Source of the DNA: Acidovorax sp. HDW3
GTDB taxonomy: Bacteria > Pseudomonadota > Gammaproteobacteria > Burkholderiales > Burkholderiaceae_C
DNA: 64,000 nt
Reading direction: 5' to 3'
NCBI RefSeq assembly: GCF_011303755.1
Contig: NZ_CP049885.1
Span: 1,780,001 to 1,844,000, forward strand
The position numbers and the translations under genes were made by a program. The notes under the pieces were generated by a model, which did not search any database, was not told where the DNA came from, and was given only the letters and a program-made list of their open reading frames with translations. Positions 14,116 to 23,714 of the stretch are shown here, one piece after another (position 1 is the stretch's first letter; each line of letters begins with the position of its first letter).

Positions 14116-16143
14116 ATGTACCGCACCGCTTTTCTCGATCTGCCCCCCCTGCAAGGCGCCGCCGGCTGCGTGCAGCTGCCCGGCTCCAAGAGCATCTCCA
14201 ACCGCGTGCTGCTGCTGGCCGCCCTGAGCCATGGCCGCACCACGGTGCGCGACCTGCTCGCCAGCGACGACACCCGCGTCATGCTCGACGCACTGCGCCA
14301 CATCGGCTGCACCGTAGAAGAAGAAAGCACCAGCACGGTGCACATCACCGGCCTGGGCACGCGCACGCCGCAGTCGCCCGCCAAGCTCTTTTTGGGCAAC
14401 GCCGGCACCGCCATGCGCCCGCTCACGGCAGCGCTGGCGCTGCTGGGCGGCGAATTTGAGCTCTCGGGCATCGCCCGTATGCACGAGCGCCCGATTGGCG
14501 ACCTGGTCGATGCCCTGCGCCAGCTCGGCTGCCAGATCCATTATTTGGGCAACGAGGGCTTTCCGCCGCTGCGCATTGCGCATGGCGCGGGCCTGCCGGC
14601 ACTGCGGCTCGATGCCCCCATCCAGGTGCGCGGCGACGTCTCCAGCCAGTTTCTCACCGCCCTGCTCATGGCGCTGCCGCTGGCGGCGCAGCAGCAGGAC
14701 GTGGTCATCGAAGTGGTGGGCGAGCTCATCTCCAAGCCCTACATCGCCATCACCCTGGCACTGCTGGCGCGCTTTGGCATTGCCGTACAGCAAGACGGCT
14801 GGCAGCGCTTTACCATCCCCGCCGGCAGCCGCTACCAGTCGCCGGGCGAAATCCACGTCGAGGCGGATGCCTCATCTGCTAGCTATTTCATAGCGCTTGG
14901 CGCAATCTCGGCAAGCGTTACAGGCGAAAAAGGCATCAAAATCCAGGGCGTGGGGCTCGACTCCATCCAAGGCGACATCCGCTTCATCGACGCCGCCCGC
15001 GCCATGGGCGCGCACATCGAGGGCGGGCCCAACTGGCTGCACATCGAGCGCGGCAGCTGGCCCCTCAAAGCCATTGCGCTCGACTGCAACCACATCCCCG
15101 ACGCCGCCATGACCCTGGCCGTCATGGCGCTCTACGCCCAGGGCACGACGCGCTTGACCAACATCGCCAGCTGGCGCGTGAAGGAAACCGACCGCATCGC
15201 CGCCATGGCCACCGAACTGCGCAAACTCGGCGCCGTGGTGGAAGAAGGCGCCGACTTCATCGCCATCACCGCCCCCGCGAGCGCCGCCGATTGGCGCGCC
15301 GCCAGCATCCACACCTACGACGACCACCGCGTCGCCATGTGCTTCTCGCTCGCGGCCTTCAACCCGGCGGGCCTGCCCGTCCGAATTGAAGACCCCCAGT
15401 GCGTGGCCAAGACCTTCCCTGATTACTTCGAGGCGCTGTTTGGCGTGGCGCAAACCACGCAGGTGCCGGTGCTGTGCATCGACGGCCCCACGGCCTCGGG
15501 CAAGGGCACGGTGGCGGCTGCCGTAGCGCAGCAGCTGGGCTACACCTTTCTCGACTCGGGCGCGCTCTACCGCCTGACGGCGCTGGCCACGCTGCAAGCG
15601 GGCATCGCCATCGACGCCGACAACGAGGCGCAAATTTCCGCCATCGCCCGCAGCCTGCCGGTGCGCTTTGCCGACGGCAAAGTCTGGCTGGCCGAGGCCG
15701 ACGTGACCGATGCCATCCGCAGCGAGGAAATCGGCGTCAACGCCTCGTGCCTGTCGAGCCTGCCCGCAGTGCGCAGCGCCCTGGTGGCGCTGCAGCACAG
15801 CTTTGCGCGCCTGCCGGGCCTGGTGGCCGACGGGCGCGACATGGGCACCGTCATCTTCCCGCACGCGCCGCTCAAAGTTTTCATGACCGCCAGCGCCGCC
15901 TGCCGCGCCGAGCGCCGCTACCAGCAGTTGATTGCCAAGGGAATTGCGGCTAACATCGACACTCTTCGCGCCGACCTGCAGGCGCGCGACCTGCGCGACC
16001 AAACCCGCGCCGTCGCCCCGCTGCAGCCGGCCCCAGACGCCATCCCCCTGGACAACTCCACGCTCACGATCGACCAGACCGTGGCGCAGGTGCTGTCCTG
16101 GTGGCAGGCACGCCAGCCTTTTGCCGCCCCGGCAAAAGGCTGA
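14116..16143 (+). CDS. aroA: Fused EPSP synthase / cytidylate kinase
   Basis: A 675-residue natural fusion. Residues 1-440 are 3-phosphoshikimate 1-carboxyvinyltransferase (aroA): [19 protein letters not shown], the [20 protein letters not shown] loop and the C-terminal [20 protein letters not shown]. From about residue 450 a complete cytidylate kinase (cmk) follows, with the P-loop [17 protein letters not shown] and [36 protein letters not shown]. The join has no stop or frameshift. This fusion is known in Comamonadaceae. Between [13 protein letters not shown] and [13 protein letters not shown] the protein has a few extra residues ([14 protein letters not shown]), and the DNA there looks like a copy of the dispersed repeat. 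Confidence 0.95.
   Translation: MYRTAFLDLPPLQGAAGCVQLPGSKSISNRVLLLAALSHGRTTVRDLLASDDTRVMLDALRHIGCTVEEESTSTVHITGLGTRTPQSPAKLFLGNAGTAMRPLTAALALLGGEFELSGIARMHERPIGDLVDALRQLGCQIHYLGNEGFPPLRIAHGAGLPALRLDAPIQVRGDVSSQFLTALLMALPLAAQQQDVVIEVVGELISKPYIAITLALLARFGIAVQQDGWQRFTIPAGSRYQSPGEIHVEADASSASYFIALGAISASVTGEKGIKIQGVGLDSIQGDIRFIDAARAMGAHIEGGPNWLHIERGSWPLKAIALDCNHIPDAAMTLAVMALYAQGTTRLTNIASWRVKETDRIAAMATELRKLGAVVEEGADFIAITAPASAADWRAASIHTYDDHRVAMCFSLAAFNPAGLPVRIEDPQCVAKTFPDYFEALFGVAQTTQVPVLCIDGPTASGKGTVAAAVAQQLGYTFLDSGALYRLTALATLQAGIAIDADNEAQISAIARSLPVRFADGKVWLAEADVTDAIRSEEIGVNASCLSSLPAVRSALVALQHSFARLPGLVADGRDMGTVIFPHAPLKVFMTASAACRAERRYQQLIAKGIAANIDTLRADLQARDLRDQTRAVAPLQPAPDAIPLDNSTLTIDQTVAQVLSWWQARQPFAAPAKG
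14880..14925 (+). repeat. Diverged dispersed repeat, copy D, inside aroA
   Basis: The DNA ATAGCGCTTGGCGCAATCTC followed by GGCAAGCGTTACAGGC aligns with the repeat consensus ATAGCTGCTTGCGCTTATCCAGCAAGCGCTAGAGGC, with several substitutions and a one-base gap. It sits in frame in the EPSP synthase part, where the protein is slightly longer than the Escherichia coli enzyme. It is a weaker match than copies A, C, F or G. Confidence 0.5.
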
Positions 16144-16316
16144 CAACCCGGCCCACACCGCCCCCACCGTGCTGCACGAGGCAACTCCAGGCACAACTGG
16201 TGGTGTGGTTCTTTCACTCCAACCCCGTGGCGCAAGCCACCACCCCTGCGCCCACAGCCTTTAGAAACGGTTGCAATCGTGCTGCCGTCAACCCTGTGGT
16301 GCGCACAAGGAAACAC
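16144..16316 (+). promoter_or_regulatory. rpsA leader region
   Basis: 173 bases between the aroA/cmk stop and the rpsA ATG. An AAGGAA ribosome binding site lies just before the start. The length suggests that rpsA has its own promoter or leader; S1 genes are commonly autoregulated at translation through the leader. I see no clear -35/-10 pair. Confidence 0.4.
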
Positions 16317-18002
16317 ATGTCCGAATCTTTTGCCGCCCTGTTTGAAGAATCGCTGCAACGCACCGAAATGCGTCCTGGCGAGGTCATCACCGCCGAAGTC
16401 GTGCGCGTTGAGCACAACTTTGTCGTCGTGAACGCTGGCCTGAAGTCCGAAGCCTACGTGCCAATCGACGAATTCAAGAACGACCAGGGCGAGATCGAAG
16501 TCCAAGTGGGCGACTTCGTGTCCGTGGCCATCGGCTCCATCGAAAACGGCTACGGCGACACCATCCTCTCGCGCGACACCGCCAAGCGCCTGGCCTCCTG
16601 GCTGTCGCTGGAAAAGGCGCTGGAATCGGGCGAATTCGTCACCGGCACCACCTCTGGCAAGGTCAAGGGCGGCCTGACCGTGCTGGTCAACGGCATCCGC
16701 GCCTTCCTGCCCGGTTCGCTGATCGACACCCGTCCGATCAAAGACCTCTCGCCCTACGAGAACAAGACCCTGGAATTCAAGGTCATCAAGCTCGACCGCA
16801 AGCGCAACAACGTGGTGCTCTCGCGCCGCGCTGTCGTTGAGGCTTCCATGGGCGAAGAACGCGCCAAGCTGATGGAGACGCTCAAGGAAGGCGCCATCGT
16901 CAACGGCGTGGTCAAGAACATCACCGAATACGGCGCCTTCGTGGACCTGGGCGGCATCGACGGCCTGCTGCACATCACCGACATGGCATGGCGCCGCGTG
17001 CGTCACCCGAGCGAAGTGGTGACGGCTGGCCAGGAAATCACGGCCAAGATCCTCAAGTTCGACACCGAGAAGAACCGTGTCAGCCTGGGCCTCAAGCAAA
17101 TGGGCGACGACCCCTGGATGGGCGTGGCCCGCCGCTACCCGGCCAACACCCGCCTGTTCGGCAAGATCACGAACATTGCCGACTACGGCGCGTTCGTCGA
17201 ACTCGAGCCCGGCATCGAAGGCCTGGTGCACGTCTCCGAAATGGACTGGACCAACAAGAACATCGCCCCCAACAAGCTCGTGTCGCTGGGTGACGAAGTC
17301 GAAGTCATGGTTCTCGAAATCGACGAAGACAAGCGCCGCATCAGCCTGGGCATGAAGCAGTGCCGTGCCAACCCCTGGCAAGAGTTCGCGCAGAACACCA
17401 AGCGCGGCGACCGCGTCAAGGGCCCGATCAAGTCGATCACCGACTTCGGCGTGTTCGTCGGCCTGGCTGCCGGCATCGACGGCCTGGTGCACCTGTCTGA
17501 CCTGTCGTGGAACGAAACCGGCGAAGCCGCCGTGCGCAACTACAAGAAGGGCCAGGAAGTCGAAGCCATCGTGCTGGCCGTGGACGTGGAGCGCGAGCGC
17601 ATCTCCCTGGGCATCAAGCAGCTCGACGGCGACCCGTTCACCACCTTCGTGACCGTGAACGACAAGGGCCAGATCGTGACCGGCAAGGTCAAGACCGTGG
17701 ACCAGCGCGGCGCTGAAATCGACCTGGGCGAAGACATCGTCGGCTACCTGCGCGCCTCCGAAATTTCGCGCGACCGCGTGGAAGACGCCCGCAGCGTGCT
17801 CAAGGAAGGCGACGAAGTCACCGCCGTGGTGGTGAACGTGGACCGCAAGACGCGCAACATCCAGCTGTCCATCAAGGCCAAGGACCAGGCAGACCAGCAA
17901 GAAGCCATGGCTTCGCTGTCGGCCCAGTCGGCCAAGGAAAACGCCGGCACCACCAGCCTGGGCGCCCTGCTGCGCGCCAAGCTGGACAACTCCGACAAGT
18001 AA
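16317..18002 (+). CDS. rpsA: 30S ribosomal protein S1
   Basis: It binds mRNA on the small ribosomal subunit and is needed for initiation on structured or weak-leader messages. The start [21 protein letters not shown] at 16317, with AAGGAA upstream, gives 561 residues, normal for the six-domain proteobacterial form. Six S1/OB repeats can be followed, for example [59 protein letters not shown] and [30 protein letters not shown]. The reading frame is open upstream to 16101 but that part is not S1-like. It is followed by ihfB, the usual order. Confidence 0.98.
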   Translation: MSESFAALFEESLQRTEMRPGEVITAEVVRVEHNFVVVNAGLKSEAYVPIDEFKNDQGEIEVQVGDFVSVAIGSIENGYGDTILSRDTAKRLASWLSLEKALESGEFVTGTTSGKVKGGLTVLVNGIRAFLPGSLIDTRPIKDLSPYENKTLEFKVIKLDRKRNNVVLSRRAVVEASMGEERAKLMETLKEGAIVNGVVKNITEYGAFVDLGGIDGLLHITDMAWRRVRHPSEVVTAGQEITAKILKFDTEKNRVSLGLKQMGDDPWMGVARRYPANTRLFGKITNIADYGAFVELEPGIEGLVHVSEMDWTNKNIAPNKLVSLGDEVEVMVLEIDEDKRRISLGMKQCRANPWQEFAQNTKRGDRVKGPIKSITDFGVFVGLAAGIDGLVHLSDLSWNETGEAAVRNYKKGQEVEAIVLAVDVERERISLGIKQLDGDPFTTFVTVNDKGQIVTGKVKTVDQRGAEIDLGEDIVGYLRASEISRDRVEDARSVLKEGDEVTAVVVNVDRKTRNIQLSIKAKDQADQQEAMASLSAQSAKENAGTTSLGALLRAKLDNSDK

Positions 18003-18062
18003 GCCACGCTGCAGGCGCCGGCCCCTGGGCCTGGCGTCTGTGCGCTACTGCACCAGCCCTCC

Positions 18063-18362
18063 ATGACCCGATCCGACCTCGTCGAAGAACTGGCCGCCCG
18101 TTTTGGCCAGCTCACACAGCGCGACGCCGAACTGGCCGTCAAGACCATTCTCGACGCCGTCGGCGACGCCCTGGTGCGTGGCCACCGGATCGAAGTGCGG
18201 GGCTTTGGCAGCTTTTCGGTCACGCACCGCCCGCCGCGCCTGGGGCGCAATCCCCGCAGCGGCGAAGCGGTGCACATCCCGCCCAAGCGGGTGCCCCACT
18301 TCAAGCCTGGCAAGGCCCTGCGCGAAGCGGTGGCGCAATTGCCGCCTGAAACAGGCGCATAG
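18063..18362 (+). CDS. ihfB: Integration host factor subunit beta
   Basis: A 99-residue HU/IHF-family DNA-bending protein. It starts [37 protein letters not shown]. The beta-arm region has [47 protein letters not shown], containing the conserved proline at the tip (RNPRSGE). It pairs with IHF-alpha (not in this window) in transcription, replication and site-specific recombination. It could also serve the integrases of the two islands seen here. It is 60 bases after rpsA. Confidence 0.96.
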   Translation: MTRSDLVEELAARFGQLTQRDAELAVKTILDAVGDALVRGHRIEVRGFGSFSVTHRPPRLGRNPRSGEAVHIPPKRVPHFKPGKALREAVAQLPPETGA

Positions 18363-18387
18363 AATCGCCCCACCACCGGGGAGACCT

Positions 18388-18699
18388 ATGAAATACCTCC
18401 TGTGGCTGCTCAAGGCAGCCATTTTTTTTACCCTGTTTGCGTTCGCGCTCAATAACCAGCAAGACGCCAGCGTGCACTTTTTCTTTGGCACGCAATGGCG
18501 CGCGCCCATGGTGCTGATCGTGCTCTCTGCCTTTGGCCTGGGCATCGTGATGGGCGTGCTGGGCATGGTGCCGCGCTGGTGGCGCCACCGCAGCGCCGCA
18601 CGCCGTGCGCAGGCTGCAGCGGCCAGCGCCCAGACAGCCCCTGCCACCGAACCCGCCCCCCTGCCCGCCAGCGCCGAACTGCCACCCCATGGAATTTGA
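18388..18699 (+). CDS. lapA: LapA family membrane protein (DUF1049)
   Basis: A 103-residue protein with two membrane segments: about 5-22 (LLWLLKAAIFFTLFAFALNN) and 42-65 (MVLIVLSAFGLGIVMGVLGM). Between them is the DUF1049 loop NNQQDASVHFFFGTQWRAP. A cytoplasmic Ala/Pro-rich tail follows. In Escherichia coli LapA partners with LapB in controlling lipopolysaccharide synthesis. Its gene overlaps lapB by 11 bases. Confidence 0.9.
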   Translation: MKYLLWLLKAAIFFTLFAFALNNQQDASVHFFFGTQWRAPMVLIVLSAFGLGIVMGVLGMVPRWWRHRSAARRAQAAAASAQTAPATEPAPLPASAELPPHGI

Positions 18700-19846
18700 C
18701 CTCAGCTGGATTTTGCTCGGCCTGCCCCTGGCCTTTGGCCTGGGCTGGTGGGCCTCACGCTTTGACCTGCGCCAGCTGCGCCGCGACAACAGCCAGGCAC
18801 CCCGGGCCTATTTCAAAGGCCTGAACTACCTGCTCAACGAGCAGCAGGATCAGGCCATCGACGCCTTCATCGAGGCCGTACAAAACGACCCCGACACCTC
18901 CGAGCTGCACTTTGCCCTGGGCAACCTGTTTCGCCGCCGGGGCGAGTACCACCGCGCCGTGCGCGTGCACGAGCACCTGCTCTCGCGCGCCGACCTCTCG
19001 CGCGCCGACCGCGAGCGCGCCCAGCACGCGCTGGCACTCGATTTCCTCAAGGCCGGCCTGCTCGACCGCGCCGAAGACGCACTCAAGCCCCTCGAAGGCA
19101 CGCCCTTCGAGCAAGAAGCGCGCTTGGCGCGCCTGGCCATTTACGAGCGCACCCGCGACTGGCCCCAGGCCACCGCCATCGCCGCCAAACTGCAGGCGGC
19201 GCAGCAAGGCGATTTCAGCACCCGCCAGGCGCATTACCTGTGCGAGCAAGCACTTGCCGCCTCGGCCCAGGGCGACGAGGCCAGCGCACGGCGCCTGCTG
19301 CAGCAAGCGCAGGCCGTGGCACCGCAGGCCCCGCGCCCCTTCATTGAGCGCGCACGCCAGCAGCAGCGCTGCGGCGAAGCCAGCGCCGCCTGCGACACCC
19401 TGGAGCAGCTGGCGCAACAAGCCCCCGCCGCCCTGCCCCTGGCGGCGCCGCTGCTGCTCGAAGCCGCCGCCGCCTGCGGGCGCAGCGCCCAGGCCCAGGC
19501 CCTGCTGGAGCAGCACTACCAGGCCACGCCGGGCCTGGACCTGCTCATGGCCCTGGTACAGCTCGACGACAACAGTGGCGAAAGCACCCGCCCCGGACGC
19601 GCGCGCTACGCCCAGCACCTGGCGCACGAGCCATCGCTGGTGGCGGCCACGCAATGGCTGGCCGCTGAGCCGCTGCAGCACGAAGAACACCACGGCGACG
19701 TGCAACGCGCCCTGGAGCTGGCCACCAAGCCCCTGCTGCGCTACCGCTGCGCGGCCTGCGGGTTTGAAGCCCGCCAGCATTTCTGGCAATGCCCCGGCTG
19801 CCAAAGCTGGGACAGCTACCCCGCGCGGCGCGTGGAAGAATTGTGA
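18689..19846 (+). CDS. lapB: Lipopolysaccharide assembly protein LapB
   Basis: A 385-residue inner-membrane TPR protein. In Escherichia coli it recruits FtsH to degrade LpxC and so balances lipopolysaccharide and phospholipid synthesis. The start MEFDLSWILLGLPLAFGLGWWASRFD at 18689 gives the expected N-terminal membrane anchor and overlaps lapA. TPR repeats run from about residue 35 to 330 (for example YFKGLNYLLNEQQDQAIDAFIEAVQNDP). The C-terminus has the rubredoxin-type metal-binding fold with CAACGFEARQHFWQCPGCQSWDSYPARR; all four cysteines are present. Confidence 0.95.
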   Translation: MEFDLSWILLGLPLAFGLGWWASRFDLRQLRRDNSQAPRAYFKGLNYLLNEQQDQAIDAFIEAVQNDPDTSELHFALGNLFRRRGEYHRAVRVHEHLLSRADLSRADRERAQHALALDFLKAGLLDRAEDALKPLEGTPFEQEARLARLAIYERTRDWPQATAIAAKLQAAQQGDFSTRQAHYLCEQALAASAQGDEASARRLLQQAQAVAPQAPRPFIERARQQQRCGEASAACDTLEQLAQQAPAALPLAAPLLLEAAAACGRSAQAQALLEQHYQATPGLDLLMALVQLDDNSGESTRPGRARYAQHLAHEPSLVAATQWLAAEPLQHEEHHGDVQRALELATKPLLRYRCAACGFEARQHFWQCPGCQSWDSYPARRVEEL

Positions 19847-19875
19847 TTTTTGACACCACCTAAAGGAGCTTTGCC

Positions 19876-20253
19876 ATGACCTCTGCCCTGTCTCTGCTGC
19901 GCTCGACCCTGCTCGCCGCCCTGGTCTGGCTCTGCCTGGCCCCAGCCTGGGCAGGCGTCGAAGTCAATAAAGCCAAAGAAGCCGAGCTCGACGGTGTGCG
20001 CGGCCTGGGCCCGATGCTGACGGCGCGCATCCTCAAGGCGCGCGAAAAAGGGCCGTTTCGCAGCTGGGAGGAGTTCATCACCCGCGTCCCGGGCATTGGC
20101 CCGACCCGCGCCGCCCAGCTCTCGGGCCAGGGCTTGACGGTCGATGGCCAAAGCTACTCGCTACACATCCCCGCCGCGCCCCAGGCGGGCAACATCCCGC
20201 AAGCGCCCAAGGCCCCGCCAGCACCGGACATGCCGGCCAAACCCAAGCTTTGA
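19876..20253 (+). CDS. ComEA-type helix-hairpin-helix protein, exported
   Basis: A 125-residue protein with a signal peptide (about residues 1-26, ending APAWAG). Two helix-hairpin-helix motifs follow: AELDGVRGLGPMLTARILKARE and FITRVPGIGPTRAAQLSGQG. A Pro/Ala-rich tail closes the protein. It resembles periplasmic ComEA, which binds incoming DNA during natural transformation, but short HhH proteins of this type are common in Burkholderiales and not all are shown to act in competence. A good AAGGAG site precedes the ATG. Confidence 0.82.
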   Translation: MTSALSLLRSTLLAALVWLCLAPAWAGVEVNKAKEAELDGVRGLGPMLTARILKAREKGPFRSWEEFITRVPGIGPTRAAQLSGQGLTVDGQSYSLHIPAAPQAGNIPQAPKAPPAPDMPAKPKL

Positions 20254-20337
20254 ACAAAATCGGCAGCCAAGGCGCAACCTGAGTGCGCCAGTAGCTCATA
20301 TTTTTATAGCAAAGCAGCCCAGGAGAATGGCCACATC

Positions 20338-23300
20338 ATGGCCGTAGAATGCAGCGCAATGCCGCTGGTTCACATCCTCCTCCTGCCCTTTCTTGGCAGC
20401 CTGCTCGCTGCCATCCTCCCCGCCAACGCCCGCAACACCGAATCCACCCTGGCCGGCCTGATCGCCCTGTGGTGCACGGTGCAGATGGCGCTGCTGTTTC
20501 CTGAAATCTCCCAGGGCGGCGTGCTGCGCCACGAAATTGCCTGGCTGCCGCAGTTTGGCCTGCAGCTGGTGCTGCGCCTCGATGGCTTTGCCTGGATGTT
20601 TGCCATGCTGGTGCTGGGCATTGGCACGCTGGTGGTGCTCTACGCGCGCTACTACCTCTCGCCAGCCGATCCGGCGCCGCGCTTTTTTGCTTTTTTGCTC
20701 GCCTTCATGGGCGCCATGCTGGGCGTGGTGCTCTCGGGCAACCTGATTCAGCTGGCGTTTTTCTGGGAGCTGACCAGCCTGTTCTCCTTTTTGCTCATCG
20801 GCTACTGGCACCACCGCCAGGACGCACGCCGGGGCGCGCGCATGGCGCTCACCGTGACCGGCGCAGGTGGCCTGGCGCTGCTGGCGGGGCTACTGGTGCT
20901 CGGGCACATCGTCGGCAGCTACGACCTTGACCATGTGCTCGCCGCCGCCAGCCAGGTGCAGGCGCACCCGCTGTACCTGACGGCGCTGGTGCTGATCCTG
21001 CTCGGAGCGCTGACCAAAAGCGCGCAATTTCCCTTTCATTTCTGGCTGCCGCGCGCCATGGCCGCGCCCACGCCGGTGTCGAGCTATCTGCATTCGGCCA
21101 CCATGGTCAAGGCCGGGGTCTTCCTGCTGGCGCGCCTGTGGCCAGTGCTCAGCGGCACCGAGCCCTGGTTCTGGCTCGTCGGCGGCGCCGGCCTCATCAC
21201 CTTGCTGCTCGGCGGCTTTGCCGCCATGTTCCAGAACGACCTCAAAGGGCTGCTCGCGTACTCGACGATCTCCCACCTGGGGTTGATCACGCTGCTGCTG
21301 GGCCTGGGCAGCCCGCTGGCGGCGGTGGCGGCAGTGTTCCACACCATGAACCACGCCACCTTCAAAGCTTCGCTGTTCATGGCGGCGGGCATTGTGGACC
21401 ACGAAAGCGGCACGCGCGACCTGCGCCGTCTCTCGGGCCTGCGCCACGCCATGCCCATCACCGCCACCTTGGCCATGGTGGCCAGCGCTGCCATGGCCGG
21501 CGTGCCGCTGCTCAACGGTTTTTTGTCCAAGGAAATGTTCTTTGCCGAAACCGTGTTCATCGACGCCACGCCGCTGGTGCGCTGGGGCCTGCCCGTGGCC
21601 GCCACGCTGGCGGGCATGTTCAGTGTGGCCTACTCGCTGCGCCTGACGCTGGAGGTGTTCTGCGGCCCACCGGCCCAAGACCTGCCGCACGCCCCGCACG
21701 AGCCCCCGCGCTGGATGCGCGTGCCCGTCGAGCTGCTGGTGCTCACCTGCCTGCTGGTGGGCACGCTGCCGGGCCAGGTGATTGCGCCCTTTCTCAACGC
21801 AGCGGCGGCCCCGGTGGTGGGTGGCGCACTGCCGGCGTTCAGCCTGGCGCTGTGGCATGGCTGGAATGCCCCGGTGGTGATGAGCCTGCTGGCGCTGCTG
21901 GGCGGCACGCTGCTGTACCGCGCCCTGCGCCCGGCGCAGCGCAGCGGCCGCATCACGCGCACGCCGCTGTTGGCGCGCTGGGATGGGGAGCAGATTTTTC
22001 AGGCCCTGCTGGCGCACCTGTCGCGCGCAGCACGCCAGGGCCGGCGCCTGCTGGGCACGCGCCGCCTGCAGTGGCAAATGCTGTGGCTGGTGCTCGCCGC
22101 GCTGGTGGCGGGCGCAGCGCCGCTGCTGCTGCACGGCCTGCGCCTGGGCCAGCGTGCCAGCCTGCCGCTGTCCAGCGCCTTCGTGCTGCTGTGGTTGCTC
22201 GGGGGCCTGTGCGCCATCGCCGCCGCCTGGCAGGCCAAGTTCCACCGCCTGGCGGCGCTGACGCTGCTCGGCGGCGCCGGGCTGGCGACCTGCATCACGT
22301 TTTTGTGGTTTTCCGCCCCCGACCTGGCGCTCACGCAAATTGCCGTCGAACTGGTGACCACGGTGCTGATCCTGCTGGGCCTGCGCTGGCTGCCGCAGCG
22401 CAACGAGGCCCTGCACCTGCGCGCACGCGGCACGCGCCGGCGGCGCCTGCGCGACCTGCTGCTGGCGCTCGCTGCTGGCGCCGGCATGGCCTGGCTGGCC
22501 TTTGCCATGATGAGCCGCGACTTTCCCGAGAGCACCTCCACGTTCTTCCTCGAACGCGCGCTCAGCGAGGGCGGGGGCACGAACGTGGTCAACGTCATGC
22601 TGGTCGATTTCCGGGGCTTTGACACTTTTGGCGAAATCGTCGTCCTGGCCATCGTCGCCCTGACCGTCTATGCCTTGCTGCGGCGCTTTCGCCCGGCGCG
22701 CGAGAGCATGGATCTGCCGCCGCAGCAGCGCGCCGTGCCGGCCGACCTGCAGACCGATCTGCTCAACCCGCGCCACGCGCAAGACACCGCCGTGGGCTAT
22801 CTGATGGTGCCCGCCGTGCTGGTGCGCCTGCTGCTGCCGCTGGCAACGCTGGTGGCGGCCTATATTTTTCTGCGCGGGCACAACGAGCCCGGCGGCGGCT
22901 TCGTCGCTGGGCTGGTGCTGTCGGTGGGGCTGATCTTGCAGTACATCATCTCGGGCACGGAATGGGTCGAGGCCCATATGCCGCTCTCACCCCGGCGCTG
23001 GATCGCCGCCGGCCTGCTGTGCGCCCTGGCCACGGGCGTGGGCGCCTTTGCCTGGGGCTACCCTTTCCTGACCACACACACTGCGCACCTGCACCTGCCC
23101 TGGCTGGGCGAGGTGCACGTGGCGAGCGCGCTGTTCTTCGACATCGGTGTCTTCGCCCTGGTGGTGGGCGCCACACTGCTCATCTTGACGGCGCTGGCGC
23201 ACCAGTCGATCCGGGGCCACCGCTGGCACGCACGCTTGCTCGAAGAAGCCGATTTCACCCCTGAAATACAAGCAAAAACAGGCTCTAGCGCTTATAGAAC

Positions 23301-23349
23301 AAGCGCGAGCAGCTATAAATTAAATAGCAAAATACAAGGCGGACTGTAA
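20338..23349 (+). CDS. mrpA: Mrp/Pha cation/proton antiporter, fused subunits A and B
   Basis: A 1003-residue multi-pass membrane protein, the largest subunit of a Mrp-type Na+ (or K+)/H+ antiporter. Residues 1-750 are the NuoL-like MrpA part, with about 18-20 hydrophobic helices, the conserved LGALTKSAQFPFHFWLPRAMAAPTPVSSYLHSATMVKAG and DLKGLLAYSTISHLG. The last 230 residues (LMVPAVLVRLLLPLATLVAAYIFLRGHNEPGGGFVAGLVLS) are a MrpB domain, so this is a group 2 (AB-fused) system as in rhizobial Pha. Start choice is uncertain: MPLVHILLLPF at 20359 is also plausible. The last 20 residues (SSAYRTSASSYKLNSKIQGG) are encoded by a copy of the dispersed repeat. Confidence 0.93.
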   Translation: MAVECSAMPLVHILLLPFLGSLLAAILPANARNTESTLAGLIALWCTVQMALLFPEISQGGVLRHEIAWLPQFGLQLVLRLDGFAWMFAMLVLGIGTLVVLYARYYLSPADPAPRFFAFLLAFMGAMLGVVLSGNLIQLAFFWELTSLFSFLLIGYWHHRQDARRGARMALTVTGAGGLALLAGLLVLGHIVGSYDLDHVLAAASQVQAHPLYLTALVLILLGALTKSAQFPFHFWLPRAMAAPTPVSSYLHSATMVKAGVFLLARLWPVLSGTEPWFWLVGGAGLITLLLGGFAAMFQNDLKGLLAYSTISHLGLITLLLGLGSPLAAVAAVFHTMNHATFKASLFMAAGIVDHESGTRDLRRLSGLRHAMPITATLAMVASAAMAGVPLLNGFLSKEMFFAETVFIDATPLVRWGLPVAATLAGMFSVAYSLRLTLEVFCGPPAQDLPHAPHEPPRWMRVPVELLVLTCLLVGTLPGQVIAPFLNAAAAPVVGGALPAFSLALWHGWNAPVVMSLLALLGGTLLYRALRPAQRSGRITRTPLLARWDGEQIFQALLAHLSRAARQGRRLLGTRRLQWQMLWLVLAALVAGAAPLLLHGLRLGQRASLPLSSAFVLLWLLGGLCAIAAAWQAKFHRLAALTLLGGAGLATCITFLWFSAPDLALTQIAVELVTTVLILLGLRWLPQRNEALHLRARGTRRRRLRDLLLALAAGAGMAWLAFAMMSRDFPESTSTFFLERALSEGGGTNVVNVMLVDFRGFDTFGEIVVLAIVALTVYALLRRFRPARESMDLPPQQRAVPADLQTDLLNPRHAQDTAVGYLMVPAVLVRLLLPLATLVAAYIFLRGHNEPGGGFVAGLVLSVGLILQYIISGTEWVEAHMPLSPRRWIAAGLLCALATGVGAFAWGYPFLTTHTAHLHLPWLGEVHVASALFFDIGVFALVVGATLLILTALAHQSIRGHRWHARLLEEADFTPEIQAKTGSSAYRTSASSYKLNSKIQGGL
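23281..23328 (-). repeat. Dispersed repeat, copy E, forming the 3' end of mrpA
   Basis: On the minus strand it reads GCTATTTAATTTATAGCTGC then TCGCGCTTGTTCTATAAGCGCTAGAGCC, a full-length family member. It is translated as the C-terminal tail of MrpA/B, just before the stop codon at 23347. Confidence 0.75.
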
Positions 23350-23714
23350 TGGAGATCGTGCTCGCCCTGGCCATTGGCGTGTTCACTGGCGCTGGCGTCT
23401 GGCTGCTGCTGCGCCCGCGCACCTTTCAGATCATCATGGGGCTGTCGCTGCTGTCGTACGCCGTCAACCTGTTCATCTTCAGCATGGGGCGGCTGGGCCT
23501 GCAAATGGGCAAGCCGCCGGTGCTGCAAGCGGGCCTGGCACAAGACCTGCAGCATTACGCTGATCCGCTGCCACAGGCGCTGGCGCTCACCGCCATCGTC
23601 ATCGGCTTTGCCATGACGGCCCTGTTCCTGGTGGTGCTGCTGGCGGCGCGCGGCATGTCGGGCACCGACCATGTGGACGGCAGCCACGCGCGTGAACACC
23701 GGGAGATGCCATGA
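23349..23714 (+). CDS. mrpC: Mrp antiporter subunit C
   Basis: A 121-residue NuoK-like membrane protein with three hydrophobic segments: about 2-20, 29-48 and 70-98. It contains the family block IIMGLSLLSYAVNLFIFSMGRL. ADPLPQALALTAIVIGFAMTALFLVV matches the conserved DP.PQALVLTAIVI motif of MrpC. It overlaps the mrpA stop by one base (TAATG) and overlaps mrpD by four, so it is translationally coupled. Confidence 0.94.
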   Translation: MEIVLALAIGVFTGAGVWLLLRPRTFQIIMGLSLLSYAVNLFIFSMGRLGLQMGKPPVLQAGLAQDLQHYADPLPQALALTAIVIGFAMTALFLVVLLAARGMSGTDHVDGSHAREHREMP